Shown here piece after piece: positions 31,566 to 43,277 of a DNA stretch of 64,000 nucleotides (positions are counted from its first letter, which is position 1; every line of letters begins with the position of its first letter). The notes beneath the pieces are model-generated. The model saw only the letters and a program-made list of their open reading frames with translations. It was not told the origin of the DNA and did not search any database. A program made the translations under genes and the position numbers. Location: NCBI GenBank assembly GCA_947069175.1, contig CAMTDV010000022.1, forward strand, positions 38,731,027 through 38,795,026. The letters are read 5' to 3'. Origin of the DNA: Scalesia atractyloides. Its lineage: Eukaryota > Streptophyta > Magnoliopsida > Asterales > Asteraceae.

Positions 31566-32984
31566 TAAATGAGCTCTCGAGCGTAAAAGAATCAAACTTT
31601 TTCGTAAAAAGAAATGAGACATTATATTTGAAGAAAATTAAAGGTTATGAAGAAGAAATCAATATTTTAACCTGTAAACTAAATGAAAAACTTCAAATTA
31701 TTGACTTAGCTCATGATACGATGTGTGACAAAACAAAATAGATTTATGAAAAATACAAAGAGTTGTTAGAAGCACAATTGAAAATTTGTGAACTTGAAAA
31801 GAAGTTGAATCAATTCAAAGATTCATCTTTTCTTATGAAATACGTGATGAATGGCTTGAAGAAAATTAATGACAAGACAAGTGTGGGCTTCAAAGGTTTC
31901 AATGAAGTCCACCACCTCTTGTCATGACTATTCTTTCTTGCCAAACGAAGAAGAGCTTACAGACTTTGTGTCACCTATATCTAGTAGTTCCACATCAGGA
32001 AATGTTGATGTGTCTGAGAATGCCAAGAAGGATAATAACAGGGAAGTGGTTTTGAAAACAAAGAAACACACCCTAAGAATAAAAAGCAATTTTTTGTTAA
32101 AAAGTTGGTTTTGTTAAAGGAGGTGATATGAAAGAAGAGACCACTGTTATTACAAGAGAGTCAAATGTGCAGTTTGCTAAAATAAAAACAAAGAAAAATA
32201 AAAAATTGAGCAAACTAAACAAGATCCTTCGAAGGCATCATCATCATCATCTTCGTCACCTGATGAATCTAAACCAGAGACTTCAATTAAGAAGTCTTAT
32301 GCTAGAAGATTGTGCTGCAAATGTCACAATAAGGGACATGTAGCTAGCTGTTTTCCGAACAAAAAGAATGAAGCACAAGTGTCTGAGAGAGAAAGAGAGA
32401 AAAATCACCAGCAAAGATTGGTGATGGTGAGCAAGAAGTTTCTAACTCACCAAAGATATCTGCTACCAAGCAACAGAGTGTTGTAGTAGGTGTAGATAAG
32501 GCTGAAACAGGAATTTACCAAGTTCCTTGTTTTCAAAGAAATCAACAAAGATTTCAGCCTGAATCTACGTCAAGCAGAAATGAAAGACCTAGAAGTAGTT
32601 CACCAAGAATGAATAACTTTAATGGTCAATCAAGTAATTTCAGAAGTCAAGGTAATATCAAATTCGATATCAGAATGTTGGTAGTCGAAATTTTCATAAC
32701 AATGGCTTTAGAAATTATTACCATCAAAATTCAAGGAATCATAACCAAATTTTCCAAAGGTCACAGAGTCCAAATATGTTTAGGAAACCTCAGGTTCAAA
32801 GACCTAGTGGAAATCAAAAACCATTTCCATCAACAGGTCTGAGATCCTAGACTCCTGTTAGGAGTAATGGATATTGGATAAATGTTCCGGGGGTTGATGA
32901 ATCTGGAAGACCCAAGACCATTAAGGCTTGGGCCCCCTAATCTAACCAATTTTTGTTGGGTTGTGCAGGAGCTGCTAAGGAGGA
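31566..32984 (+). pseudogene. Copia C gag tail with second zinc knuckle
   Basis: Lys/Asn/Ser-rich, partly coiled-coil-like text (31570-31870), then near 32290-32365 ARRLCCKCHNKGHVASCFP, a CX2CX4HX4C-type second knuckle, then an Asn/Phe/Arg-rich stretch up to the protease. Reading frames change several times. Elements A and B share this layout. Confidence 0.6.
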
Positions 32985-33475
32985 TTATCAACTTGTGGTA
33001 TGTTGATAGTGGCTGTTCCAGGCACATGATGGGGGATGCGAGGTTGTTGACTGAGTTTGAAAACATAGATGGATGTTATGTGAATTTTGCAGGTGCTAAA
33101 GGAGGGCACATTACAGGTCGAGGAAAAGTGACCAACGGGAAGATCACATTGGACAAAGTGAACTATGTCGAGCAGCTGAAGCACAATCTGATGAGCGTGT
33201 CTCAAGTCTGCGACAAGGGTCACTCGATCCACTTTACTAAGTCTGAAGCTTTGGTGTTGAAACCGGGTTTGGTGATACCGGATGATTGGATAGTGATGAG
33301 AGGGCCAAGGAGAAATGACACTTATGTCATGGACATGGGTGGCGTGTTTACTGTCAAAAGCATCTGAGGCTGAGTCAATGCTGTGGCACAGACGCATGGC
33401 CCACGTCCACTACCAAAAATGAATTATATTATTAAAAACGGTTTAGTGGAAGGGGTGCTAGTGTAGAGGTTTCAC
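32985..33475 (+). CDS. Copia C protease and GAG-pre-integrase
   Basis: Open from upstream to 33367. LWYVDSGCSRHMMG holds the DSG active site, followed by FAGAKGGHITGRGKVTNGK, VNYVEQLKHNLMSVSQV and RRNDTYVMDMGG. After a frameshift, SMLWHRRMAHVHYQKMN carries the zinc-binding His pair, and a later stop interrupts the Cys end. Protease frees gag-pol products; the second part is the integrase N-terminal zinc module. Confidence 0.85.
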
Positions 33476-34306
33476 GTGGAAGATACATGTCTTCCATGTC
33501 AAGGGGAAACCAACATTAGAAACCTCACAAGTCTAAAACAGTAAATTCCATAGATGCCCCTTATGAATTACTTCATATGGATCTATTCGGTCCGGTGAAC
33601 GTAAGGAGCATAGGTAGAAAATACTATTGTTTAGTTGTCATAGATGATTACTCATGGTATTCATGGGTTTTCTTTTTAGGTACAAAAGATGAGACAGCGG
33701 ATATGCTGATAGATCTTTTTTACAAAATTGGAAAATGTCCATGATGCACTGATCAAGAGGATAAGGAGTGATAATGGCACAAAGTTCAAGAATCAGATTC
33801 TGGATCTCTACTGTCTTCGCAAGGGAATTGAACATCAATATTCTGCTCCTTATATATCTTAACAAAATGGAGTCGCTAACAGGAAAAACAAGGCATTGAT
33901 TGAAGCCGCTAGGATTATGCTTTCTGATTCAAAGCTTCTTGTTCTTTTCTAGGGAGAAGCTGTGAACACATCTTGTTATGTCCTAAACAAAGTTTTGACT
34001 GTTAAACGGTTTAACAAAACATGTCACGAACTATTGTTTAACCGAAAACCAAACTTGAAAGGCTTTGAACCATTTGGATTACCCTGCACCATTGTGCGAA
34101 ATAAAGATAAGCAAAAATTCGATGAGGTAGCTGACGAGGGTTACTTTCTAGGCTATATGCCTGGAACACCAAATAAAAGGGTTTTTAATCTAAAAGCTGG
34201 TAAAATTGAGGTTGTGTTTAACATGGAAATCACTAGTTATTCACCTCAACAATCAACGAGTGGTCCTGCTATATTATATGATTATGATAGCGTTTTTATC
34301 ATTTAA
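33476..34306 (+). pseudogene. Copia C integrase
   Basis: ELLHMDLFGPVNVRSIGRK with the first Asp near 33580, VIDDYSWYSWVFFLGTKDE, a frameshift near 33720, IRSDNGTKFKN with the second Asp near 33770, then QNGVANRKN near 33870, where the catalytic Glu is replaced by Asn, and then a stop. The C-terminal part 33962-34306 is open (KTCHELLFNRKPNLKGFEPF, GYFLGYMPGTPNKRVF). Loss of the DDE Glu alone would abolish strand transfer. Confidence 0.85.
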
Positions 34307-34735
34307 TATTCCTGATTTTTCCAATGCAGATGAGTCTCAAGTGATTCAAACTGTGATCAGTGAAGATGACGGGGGTGACTTCATGCCTAGATCGAGTATA
34401 TCAATGACAGATGTTCCCAAAACTTCCTCTAATCTGCTCCACATGACTCAAGTGATAGTGAGTCTGAACCTATTCGGGGGGAGGACTTTACTAATCTGTT
34501 TGCTAATAAGAATATTTAGGGGGTGATTGGATCTAATCTGGGAGATAATTTAGTTGTTGACACCATTGTACTAAACGCATAAATAGAGATCATCCAGTTG
34601 AGAACATCATAGGTGATGCTGCTGCAGGTGTTCAGACAAGAAGAGGTGTGATCGAAGGTTCCTGTTTATTTACTTCAATTCAGAAGAGCGGGATGATACA
34701 TGAGTGTTTGTATAGCTGCTTTATTGCCCAAGAGG
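34307..34735 (+). pseudogene. Copia C integrase-RT linker
   Basis: Low-complexity acidic/Ser-rich remnant (ADESQVIQTVISEDDGGDF) followed by GVQTRRGVIEGSCLF, the usual lead-in to copia RT. Stops present. Confidence 0.6.
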
Positions 34736-35372
34736 AGCCGACGAATGTTCACATGGCTCTAAAAGATAATTGTTGGGTTGAAGCTATGCAAGAGGAACTA
34801 TCTCAGTTTAAGAAGTTGAAGGTTTGGGAGCTAGTCGTCTTGCCTGAAGGAGAGAAGGAAATAGGCACCAAGTGGGTGTTTAAGTGCAAGAAAGATGACC
34901 GAGGGATCATGATAAGGAATAAGGCTCGGTTAGTGGTGAAAGGGTTCAATCAGCAAGAGGGGATTGATTACAATGAAGTGTTTGCACCAGTAGCCAGGTT
35001 AGAGGCAATTTGTTTGTTTCTAGTTTTTGCTTCATTCAAGGGCTTCAAAGTTTACCAACTTGATAGTGCATTTCTTTACGGGAAAGTCCAATAAGTAGTG
35101 TATGTCTCACAACCAGATGGGTTTACTGATCCAGATTTCTAGATCGAGTCTATCGACTTGATAAGGTATTGTACGGATTGCATCAGGAACCTAGGGCGTG
35201 GTATGAGACACTGTCAGCACTTTTGTTAAAGAATGGTTTTGAAAGAGGTCAGATTGACAATACACTTTTCATTGAAAGAAAGAAGGAAGACTTTCTGTTG
35301 GTACAGGTATACGTAGATGACATCATTTTGGGTCATCTGATGAGAACATGTGTCATGAATTCGAGGAGGTAA
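34736..35372 (+). pseudogene. Copia C reverse transcriptase
   Basis: ALKDNCWVEAMQEELSQFKK, GTKWVFKCKKDDRG, KARLVVKGFNQQEG, FAPVARLEAI, then VYQLDSAFLYGKVQ, which lacks two residues of the usual DVKSAF block, then two stops, LYGLHQEPRAWYE and VQVYVDDIILG with the YVDD active site at about 35310. A frameshift at about 35350 leads into the RNase H frame. Confidence 0.88.
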
Positions 35373-36257
35373 TGAAGAGCAAGTTCGAAATGAGTGCGAT
35401 GAGTGAACTGTCCTACTTTTTGGGTTTACAAGTTAAACAGAAGAAGGATGGGATGTTTATACATCAGACGAAGTATGTGTATGACATTTTGTCTCGTTTC
35501 AAAATGGAGGATTACGCTACTTTCAACACACCTATTTGTGAGAATCACAATCTTGGTCCAGATCATGAGAGTGTGGCGGATGTTGATCCAACTAAATATA
35601 GGGCAATGATTGGCTCTCTAATGTACTTGACTGCTTCAAGACCAGACATTATGTTCACAGTGTGTCTTTGTGCCAGATATCAAGCAAATCCAAAAGAGTC
35701 ACATATGAAAGCGGTGAAGCGGATTCTTCGTTACTTGAAGGGGAAACCTAAACTTGGGTTATGGTATCCAGCTGCTAGCGATTTGAAGTTTGTTGCTTTC
35801 ACTGATTCGGACTTTGGAGGATACAAATCAAGTAGAAAGTCTACCACAAGTGGTTATCATTTCTTAGGAGGGAGGATCGTGTCATGGCAATACAAGAAGC
35901 AGTCTACGTGTGTACTCTACGTGTGAAGCTGAATATATTGATGCGGGTAGCTGTTGCTCTCTGGTTCTTTGGATACAACAACAGATGCGTGATTACGGTT
36001 TGAATTTCACTCGTACTCCTATTATGATAGACAATAATGCCACTATTTCAATCACAAACAATCCCGTAAAACACAGTCTCACAAAACATATTGACATTCG
36101 TCATCATTTTATACGGGATTGTACTGAAAAGAAATTGATTGAACTACATAGAGTCGACACACACCTAGCAGATCTTTACACAAAAGCATTTGATAGGGCT
36201 CATTTTGAACATTTAGTCGAACTCAACGGGATGAGGAATCATATGATGTACCAGTAG
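35348..36257 (+). pseudogene. Copia C RT thumb and RNase H
   Basis: 35348-35926 is open: FEMSAMSELSYFLGLQVKQK, YRAMIGSLMYLTASRPDI, VKRILRYLKGKPKLGLWYP, then FTDSDFGGYKSSRKSTTSGY with the first RNase H Asp, and VSWQYKKQST. After a short frameshift, CEAEYIDAGSCC (with Glu), MIDNNATISITNNPV (with Asp) and KHIDIRHHFIRD follow (35910-36257). All catalytic acids are visible. One frameshift separates the two parts. Confidence 0.88.
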
Positions 36258-37530
36258 GCAAAAGGCATGAAATAATCAACTTACCTTGATGATATAAACA
36301 TAACGAACTGTGTATGAGTGGGTAACATATCAGTGGCGTATGGTTTATAACCTTAAATCATGCATTGATAGATTGGCAAAATCCGAGGTATTGGGTCTTT
36401 ATATCGTTATTTCATCCGTGGTATCAGGGTTGTCCTTTTGCTGCATCCAGATATATGCTGACCTAGGCACAACCAGGATATCTTAAAAGAGCTAAAATGC
36501 CAAATCCCAGAAATTGAAGAAGCTCTCTAGAGAGTCATTCAAATGTGCAAATTGCATTAATGGTACCAAAATTTGGTATTTTCCCGAACCCTCGTTGGAT
36601 ATTGGTCTCTTTGCTGTATGAAAGTACTGACCTGATCACCAATTATCTAATGTTGTAAATCAAAAAGGATGCATTTCAGTATGTTCACCTACTACGAGGA
36701 ATATTTGTGCATACCTTGATCGTGGGGGTATGTCCTGAAGTGGGACACACTAGTATATCAGTATAAAATTATCTTAACATATCACTAGGTAATGGTACTT
36801 GAAATGTTCACGTATTTTGTTTACGTGGATAAACAATACCGGTAATCGTCTTGAACTGCTTTTCATGAAAATTACATATAGAATTATCTAATAGTGTGAA
36901 AACAGTTTGATGTTGCTGATATGATCTTCTTCCCGGTGATTCTCACAAAACAGACTGTTTATTATTTTGTTATTTCTTTGCTTTCAGAAAATATAAAAAA
37001 ATCCAAAAATATTTTATTTTTCTTGTAAATTCTTAGCGTACGGAATATGGTTGTTTATGGAGTAGTTGTTACTGATAGGGGGAGACAATGTTAGAAGATG
37101 AGTTCAATAGTTTAAAACCTTTCAGGTTTTGTGTGCTTAAAATTTTGAGTATGTGGTTTGAGTTGGAAATTGCTTAACTGTGATACAGTTTTACTATCTC
37201 TTGAATAATAATAATTTGTTAACTTGTGTTGAAAAATTCTTATGGTTTCTTGAGATGTTTGTTTTATAGTATACAAATTGTAGCATGGTAGAACCTCCTT
37301 TCTACATTGTAGACAACGTTGAAGAGTTTGAAGATGGCTATGCAAGTGCTAAACCGGAGTTTACTCAAACGCTAACAATTTAGCAGATTTGGTGATTAGA
37401 TGCATCAGCTTAGGGGGAGTCTGTTGCTGACATAAGCTATTAAAGCTGAAGATATCCAAAGACCAAAGATTCTCAAAGGCGTTGAAGATTGCAAGATTGC
37501 TGAAGACAAAATTGTTTTATAAAGCTATTG
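36258..37530 (+). other. Copia C 3' non-coding region
   Basis: No credible frame. 36290-36760 is clearly related to copia B 46770-47230 (minus): shared landmarks gtgggtaac, tgcatcc.gata, gacctaggcaca, cttgatc. The downstream part is T-rich, then an untranslated stretch to the polypurine tract. Confidence 0.75.
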
Positions 37531-37543
37531 TCAAGGGGGAGTT
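37531..37543 (+). promoter_or_regulatory. Polypurine tract, copia C
   Basis: tcaagggggagtt directly before TGTTGGTGCA. Confidence 0.85.
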
Positions 37544-37996
37544 TGTTGGTGCATATTTATGACAACAACTTAGATTTGGTCTTTGGATATCTTGTAACTA
37601 GTAAAACGATAAACAGTTAGCAGATTTAGTATTTTAGTAGTTGATTAGAAGTGATTGGGCTAAACCAAACACATTATAGGGAGTGGTAGGAGAATTGGGC
37701 CTAGACCAATTTGCAGCCCATGTGGTGAAACCCTAGCCCAGTTGTAAACATGTCTCTATATAAAGAAAGTTTTGCATTAGGGTTAAGGCTGCTTAGTTAA
37801 TCACTTTAGAGAGAGTTGAGAGAGAATTCTTGTGATCTAGATTGATTGTAATCATTGTGATAGATAATCAATAAAGATCGGGTTTATAGGGATTGTTGTT
37901 CTTATTCGTTTTCTGTGATAATCTAATCTAGAGGATTCCGCACTCTAGATTGGATAGATGATTCTGTGAAGATCTATACGGATTAGGGGACCTACA
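37544..37996 (+). repeat. Copia C 3' LTR
   Basis: 453 bp, same length as the 5' LTR, with about 26 substitutions between them by eye and no gaps. Confidence 0.95.
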
Positions 37997-38001
37997 ATCC
38001 T
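37997..38001. repeat. Target-site duplication atcct, right copy (copia C)
   Basis: Matches 28806-28810; gypsy E gag resumes at 38002. Confidence 0.93.
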
Positions 38002-38750
38002 TGTTGAACGCTCAAGTTCAAGTTTTGGGAGAAGACGTTGCCTATGGTGTTACCTAGAATGAACTTAAAAGGATGCTTCTTAAGGAATACTGCCCGGCAT
38101 AGTGAGCTACAAAAGATTGAGACTGACTTCTGGAATCTAACCATGAAAGGTTTGAATGTCAGAGCTTATACGATCTGATTCAATGATCTAGCTAGGTTGG
38201 TTTCTTGAATGGTCACTCCTGATTATGTTAAGATTGCTAGGTACATTTGGGGACTGGCGCCACAGATTCGCCATATGGTCATATCAGTGAAATCCACTAC
38301 CTATCTAGAAGCTACGACACTAGCAAAATCATTGACCAATGATGTTGTTCACAAAAGTAGCCTTAAGAAAAAGGATGAGACTGGGAAGTCATTAGTGAAA
38401 GCTAATGTAGACAGAAAATCTGATTTACAGGAGCGCTCTGAGCGTAGGTCTAGGGACTCTGGAAGCGAAAGTCTGAGCATTCAAGGAAGGATTCTGATGA
38501 GAGGCATGAGAAGAAACGCAGTTCTGGTAAAGCATTTGTGGCTAGTACCAATAGTTTAGGGAACGATGTGAACATGGATGGCAAGAGTGGTTCAGTGAAG
38601 AGGACTCAAGGTGAAGAGCAAGGGAAATGTACCAGATGCTGTCAATCTAGGCATGTGACTTGCGAGTGCTACGCTAAAATAACAACGGATGGAGTCAAGC
38701 TCGAGGGATGCTTCGAATGTGAAGAGTAGGACATTTCAAGCGAAATTGTC
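38002..38750 (+). pseudogene. Gypsy E gag C-terminal part with zinc knuckles
   Basis: Continues gag: LLNAQVQVLGEDVAYGVTWN-like text, RMLLKEYCP, then PDYVKIARYIWGLAPQIRHM (38209-38559), a Lys/Arg/Ser-rich linker, and two knuckles in 38610-38760: CTRCCQSRHVTCEC (CX2CX4HX4C) and, across a stop, CFECEE...GHFKRNC. Frameshift near 38550. Confidence 0.82.
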
Positions 38751-38752
38751 CT

Positions 38753-39196
38753 ATGTTGAAAGGTCAGAGTGCCAAAGGTAGAGCATTTGAGCTGGATGCT
38801 GGGAAAGCTCGTGATGATCTCACAGTTGCTACAAGTACGTTCTTAATCAATAACCATTCTGCGTTCGTACTATTTGATATTGGAGCTGACTTGAATTTTG
38901 TTTCGAAAAACATTGAACCGTTTCTGTGTTCTCAAGCAAGTAAGCTAGATAATAAGTACTTGATAGAATTAGAAAATGGTAAATTGATAGAAACCAATGA
39001 AGTTATTCGTGGTTGTAGTATTCGGTTATGTGATCATAGTTTTAGTATCGATTTGTTACAAGTGGAGTTTGGTAGTTTTGATATAGTTGTTGGGATGGAT
39101 TGGCTATCCAAGAATAAAGCTGAGATTGTTTGTTTGGAGAAACTAGTGCGAATACCACGCCCTGGCGATAAAGCAATAGTGATTCACGGAGATTGA
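38753..39196 (+). CDS. Gypsy E aspartic protease
   Basis: Open 147 codons: KGRAFELDAGKARDD, then FVLFDIGADLNFVSK, where the normal D-S-G active site is D-I-G, then YLIELENGKLIETNEVIRGC, FDIVVGMDWLSKNKAEIVC and ends at a TGA after VIHGD. The retropepsin Ser/Thr next to the Asp is replaced by Ile, which should impair catalysis. It lies between gag and RT in the gypsy order. Confidence 0.87.
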   Translation: MLKGQSAKGRAFELDAGKARDDLTVATSTFLINNHSAFVLFDIGADLNFVSKNIEPFLCSQASKLDNKYLIELENGKLIETNEVIRGCSIRLCDHSFSIDLLQVEFGSFDIVVGMDWLSKNKAEIVCLEKLVRIPRPGDKAIVIHGD

Positions 39197-40185
39197 ACGA
39201 ATGGGAAATCGAGAGTCGTTAGTATTATGAAGATGCACAAGATGTTGCGTAAGGATTATCTTGCATTCTTGGTCAACGTGGTTGATATGAAGATCGAAGA
39301 GACTCCCGTAGTTCGTGAGTTTCTAGAAGTCTTCCCTGAACACTTACCTAGATTGCCCCCGCGAGACAAATGAAGTTTAGAATAGATCTTGTTCCTGGTG
39401 CAGCACCGATTGCAACATCTCCTTATACATTAGTACCTTCGGAAAATGAAACAAATGTCGAATCAACTTCAAGAGCTACTAGACAATGGTTTCATTCGAC
39501 CAAGCTTATCACCTTGGGGAGCACTTGTTTTGTTTGTGAAGAAGAAGGATCGTTCCTTCAAAATGTGTATAGATTATCGGGAGCTGAACAAACTAACTAC
39601 CAAGAATCGGTACCCACTACCGAGTATCAATGATATGTTTTATCAATTGCAAGGATCCAGTTACTACTCGAAGATTGATTTGCGTTCGAGATATCACTAA
39701 TTGAAGATTGCTGATGAAGATGTTTTGAAGATTGATTTTAGAACATGTTATGGCCATTATTTGTTTTTAGTCATGCCTTTTGGCCTAACTAATGTGCCTA
39801 CAGTGTTCATGGATCTCATGAATAGGGTATGCAAACCCTATTTGGATAAACTTGTGATAGTATTCATGATGACATACTTATCTATTTGTGAACCAAAGAA
39901 GATCATGAGCAACATCTGAAGACGATTTTGGAGCTACTGAAGAACGAGAAGTTGTATGCCAAGTTCTCTATGTGTGAATTCTGGATTCAAGAATTTCATT
40001 TTCTCAGACATGTCATAAATGAGAAAGGGATACATGTGGATCCGTCGAAGATTGAAGCGATTAAGAATTGGGAAGCACCAAGGACTCCCTCAGAGGTGCG
40101 GCAATTCTTAGGACTTGCTGGGTATTATCAGAGACTCATAGAGATTATCTCCAGAATAGCGCAACCATTGACACTATTGACCTAG
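39197..40185 (+). pseudogene. Gypsy E reverse transcriptase
   Basis: FLEVFPEHLPRLPPR, then PYTLVPSENETN, shifted to QLQELLDNGFIRPSLSPWGA, CIDYRELNKLTTKNRYPLPS, YYSKIDLRSRYH, a stop, TCYGHYLFLVMPFGLTNVPT, then VIVFMMTYLSI. A one-base loss destroys the FIDD active-site motif at about 39875. After the shift: KFSMCEFWIQEFHFLRHVIN and VRQFLGLAGYYQRLIE (39928-40185). Confidence 0.87.
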
Positions 40186-40620
40186 AAGGATAAGAAGTTG
40201 GATTGGACAGAGAAGCAGGAGAAAGCTTTTCGGTTGGTAAAGGAAAGGTTGTGTAGTGCATCTATTCTTTCCCTGCCTGCGGGAAATGATGGTTATGTTG
40301 TATACTGCGATGTGTCAGGTTTGGGCGTTGGATGCGTGCTTATGCGAAGGACAAAGTAATAGCATATGCATCCAAACAACTGAAAGTGACGAGAAGAACT
40401 ACATAACTCATGATTTGGAGTTAGGAGCTGTTGTGTTTGCCTTGAAGATTTGGAGACATTATTTGTATGGCACGGAGTGTACGATTTACACTGACCATAA
40501 GAGCCTCCAGCATATCTTTGATCAGAAGGAACTCAACATGAGACAACAACGTCGGGTAGAGTTACTCAATGACTACGAGTGTGATATTCACTATCACCTA
40601 GGTAAAGCAAACGTTGTTAC
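40186..40620 (+). pseudogene. Gypsy E RNase H
   Basis: A stop at about 40183, then DWTEKQEKAFRLVKERL. VVYCDVSGLGVGCVLMR (the first Asp, from a shifted frame near 40300) is followed by EKNYITHDLELGAVVFALKI (Glu), YTDHKSLQHIF (Asp) and RRVELLNDYECDIHYHLGKA within the open frame 40256-40771. Catalytic acids are visible, with one frameshift. Confidence 0.83.
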
Positions 40621-41640
40621 TAATGCGCCTAGTAGGAAAGAGCGGGAAAAGCCTCTTCGTGTTCGTGCTTTGGGTTTAACCATACAGACGAGTTTGACTA
40701 CTCATATTCGCAATGCACAGCGAGAAGCTTTAAGAGATGAGAATTTGAGAAGAGAAGGTTTAAGAGGTTAGGAGTGTTAACTGATACCAAAACCGGACAA
40801 AGTAATGTATTTCATGAATCGGATATGAGTTCCGCTTAGGGGTAACCTACTGAACTGGTTATGAACGAAGCTCATATATCCAGATATTCTATTCACCCAG
40901 GCTCTACCAAAATGTATCAGGACATCAACGAGTTGTATTGGTGTTAGTAAATGTCTGACGTGCTCGAAGGTTAAGGCTGAGCATCAGAAGCCATCTGGGC
41001 TTCTTCAGCAACCAAAGATTCCTAAATGGAAAGGGGAGCATCTTACAATGGACTTTATCACCAAATTACCATGTACGTCACGTGGACATGGCACCATTTG
41101 GGTAATTGTGGACCGATTGACGAAGTCTGCTCATTTCTTACCATTAAGGAAATAGACAAAACAGAGAAGATATTGAAGTTGTACCTCAACGAGATTGTAG
41201 CCCGACATGGGTACCAGTGTCAATTATCTCTGATAGAGATGGACGATTTGACTCCAATTTTTCGCAATCTCTTAAGAGTCGCTGGGTTCTCGATTGGACA
41301 TGAGTACTGCGTATTATCCTCAAACTGATGGTTAGAGCGAGAGAACCATTCAAACAGTTATCACACGAGTATCAAAGCTGCTCCTTTGAAGCTTTGTACG
41401 AAGGATGTGTCGATCACCCTTTTGTTGGGCTGAAGTTGGAAAAAGGCAACTAACTGGACCCGAGCTTATCTAGGAAACCACTTATAAGGTTGCCTAGATC
41501 AAGGGAAGGCTGAAAGCCACCGCCGATTGACAAACGAGTTATCCAGACAACCGAAGGAAACCGTTGTAGTGTCAGGTCGGCGATCGTGTTCTGCTGAAGG
41601 TGTCACCTTGGAAAGGTGTTCTTAGGTTTACAAAAGGGGG
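40621..41640 (+). pseudogene. Gypsy E integrase
   Basis: The zinc-binding part at 40800-40990 is damaged (HISRYSIHPGSTKMYQDI, then CLTCSKVKAEHQKPSG). In the core, LTMDFITKLPCTSRGHG has the first Asp near 41050 and WVIVDRLTKSAHFLPL follows. The second Asp region (LISDRDGRF-like) is near 41230 in a shifted frame, and the Glu lies in *SERTIQT near 41340. Directly after TIQT about 90 bases are missing, and the text resumes at the SYHTSIKAAP block. Stops throughout. Confidence 0.78.
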
Positions 41641-41990
41641 AAGTTAAGCCCGCATTATATAGGTCCTTTTGAAATCCTATCTCGAGTTGGATCAGTCGCT
41701 TATAGGCTCAAGCTACCGCAGGAGTTAAGTGGAGTACATGATGTGTTTCATGTATCCAACCTGAAAAAGTGTCTGTCAGACGAGACACTGATCATACCCT
41801 CTGTGAAGTTCAATTAGATGATAAACTGAGATTTATCGATGAACCTGTTGAAGTTTCGGATTGGAAGATTCAGAAGCTTAGGAGGAGTCAGATTAAGTTA
41901 GTGTAGGTCTGCTAGAATTTCAAAATGGACCTGAGTTTACATGGGAACGACAAGATTAGATGCAACAAAATATCCTCTTCTCTTTCCGTC
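41641..41990 (+). pseudogene. Gypsy E chromodomain-like C terminus
   Basis: HYIGPFEILSRVGSVAYRLK, LPQELSGVHDVFHVSNLKKC, LSDETL, then an acidic linker and GPEFTWERQD. Same module as 11282-11611 and 24141-24490. Two frameshifts. Confidence 0.75.
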
Positions 41991-42040
41991 TAGAGCGAAA
42001 TCAAGGCTTATGTAAAAATTTCAGGGACAAATTTTCCTAA

Positions 42041-42052
42041 ACAGGGGGAGAC
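42041..42052 (+). promoter_or_regulatory. Polypurine tract, gypsy E
   Basis: acagggggagac directly before the LTR start TGTGACACCT. Confidence 0.85.
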
Positions 42053-42170
42053 TGTGACACCTCGACTATTTTGAGTCTGTTCCTGTACTAGTGTGACACG
42101 TGTTATGAATAAATAAAGGCAACAATTTATTAGATTTGGTGTTAATATATAGCATTTAATGTGTCGATAA
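42053..42170 (+). repeat. Gypsy E 3' LTR, first 118 bp
   Basis: Begins TGTGACACCT after the polypurine tract and stops at the insertion of the inverted family-D LTR; continues at 57429. Confidence 0.85.
42166..42170. repeat. Target-site duplication gataa, left copy (solo LTR D')
   Basis: gataa directly before TGTAACACCC; repeated at 57424-57428. Confidence 0.85.
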
Positions 42171-43272
42171 TGTAACACCCTGACCGCGTAAAACAATAAA
42201 CCGCGGCGAAAAAGTCGGGGAGTCATGTCATAGAACTATTGTTTCACAACACATGGTACATAAAGTTTTGTATTATTGATTTTAATTGTTTACATTGTCT
42301 TGGGAAATGAAATCAAAAACATAATAATTGTCTTGCAAATTTTAAAGTCACTAAGGCCCAAGTCCGCCATATGTGAAGCATGCTCAAAGTCAAACATTAG
42401 CTCCTAAAACATATGCGGAAATAAAATGTCAGCATAAAAATGCCTGTGAGTAACATAGGTTTTGTGATAAAGATTCATGGCTTTGAAAGTTAAAAGAAAT
42501 GTTCAACTATTACAAAAGTATCCATGATCCTTTAAAAAATGTTTCTTTTTATGAAATCATATGAAAATCAAATGATTTAAAAGAAATGATGCATGGTTAA
42601 CTTAATAACCAAAATAACTCGTGCCTTGTATAAAATATGTCATGTCTTGTATTTTGTTTGAATTGGTTTAGATAACGCTACCTGTTATGTAATATAATGA
42701 AAGCACTTATATATAGGAAGTACCAGCGGCGTATCCACCATGCTTTTATCTTATTACACACGTCTCGTCATTTAAATCACTTACCATGAGCCAACAATTG
42801 AGATGTCTTGTTTAAACCAATGTCATGTGTAAACCAATGCCATGTATAAACCAAATGTCTTTTATAAATGAATGTCTTTGTTAAAACCAATGTCTTGTAT
42901 AAACCAAATGTTATTTATAAACAAAAGTCTGTGTATAAACCAATGTCTTGTATGGCAAACAAAAGTCTTGTTTAAACCATAAAAAATGTCTTGTATAAAA
43001 TAACCAAAATGTCTTGTCTTGTATAAAACATGTGTTTTGAATAAACAAAGGTTTTTTTTAAACAAAAGCTCTTGTCTTATAAATCAATTGCTTTTACTGT
43101 GTAGACACATATATATGGATTGTTGGCGAATACATTCAAGCCTTGTTGACTGTCGGATAAACCCTTATAAAGACAAAGGTTTATCAAATGTCTCGGATTC
43201 TGTCATTCCCTAATGTCACTTCCAAACAAACCTAGGAAGCAGGAACGAGATTATCAATCCTATGGTACATTA

Positions 43273-43277
43273 CACAT
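43273..43277. repeat. Candidate target-site duplication cacat, left (copia B)
   Basis: cacat precedes the left LTR of copia B. On the right, cacat lies at 55265-55269, overlapping the terminal CA of the LTR by two bases. Loss of one CA by slippage, or a shorter duplication, would explain the overlap. Confidence 0.6.

Larger units (their letters stand above)
28811..37996 (+). mobile_element. Ty1/copia element C (complete structure, degenerate)
   Basis: 9186 bp with two 453-bp LTRs, PBS, polypurine tract and a 5-bp target duplication. Plus-strand order: leader, gag, long gag tail, protease, integrase, RT, RNase H, 1.3 kb of 3' non-coding. The LTRs differ at roughly 26 positions by eye (about 94% identical), so it is not recent. 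It has no extra ORF after RNase H, unlike A' and B. Several stops, a missing catalytic Glu in integrase and deletions in RT show it is dead. Confidence 0.94.

Noticed and set aside
32128..32343. ORF with a run of histidines
   Set aside because: It is a cat-repeat read in a wrong frame of the copia C gag tail; the knuckle RLCCKCHNKGH lies in another frame.
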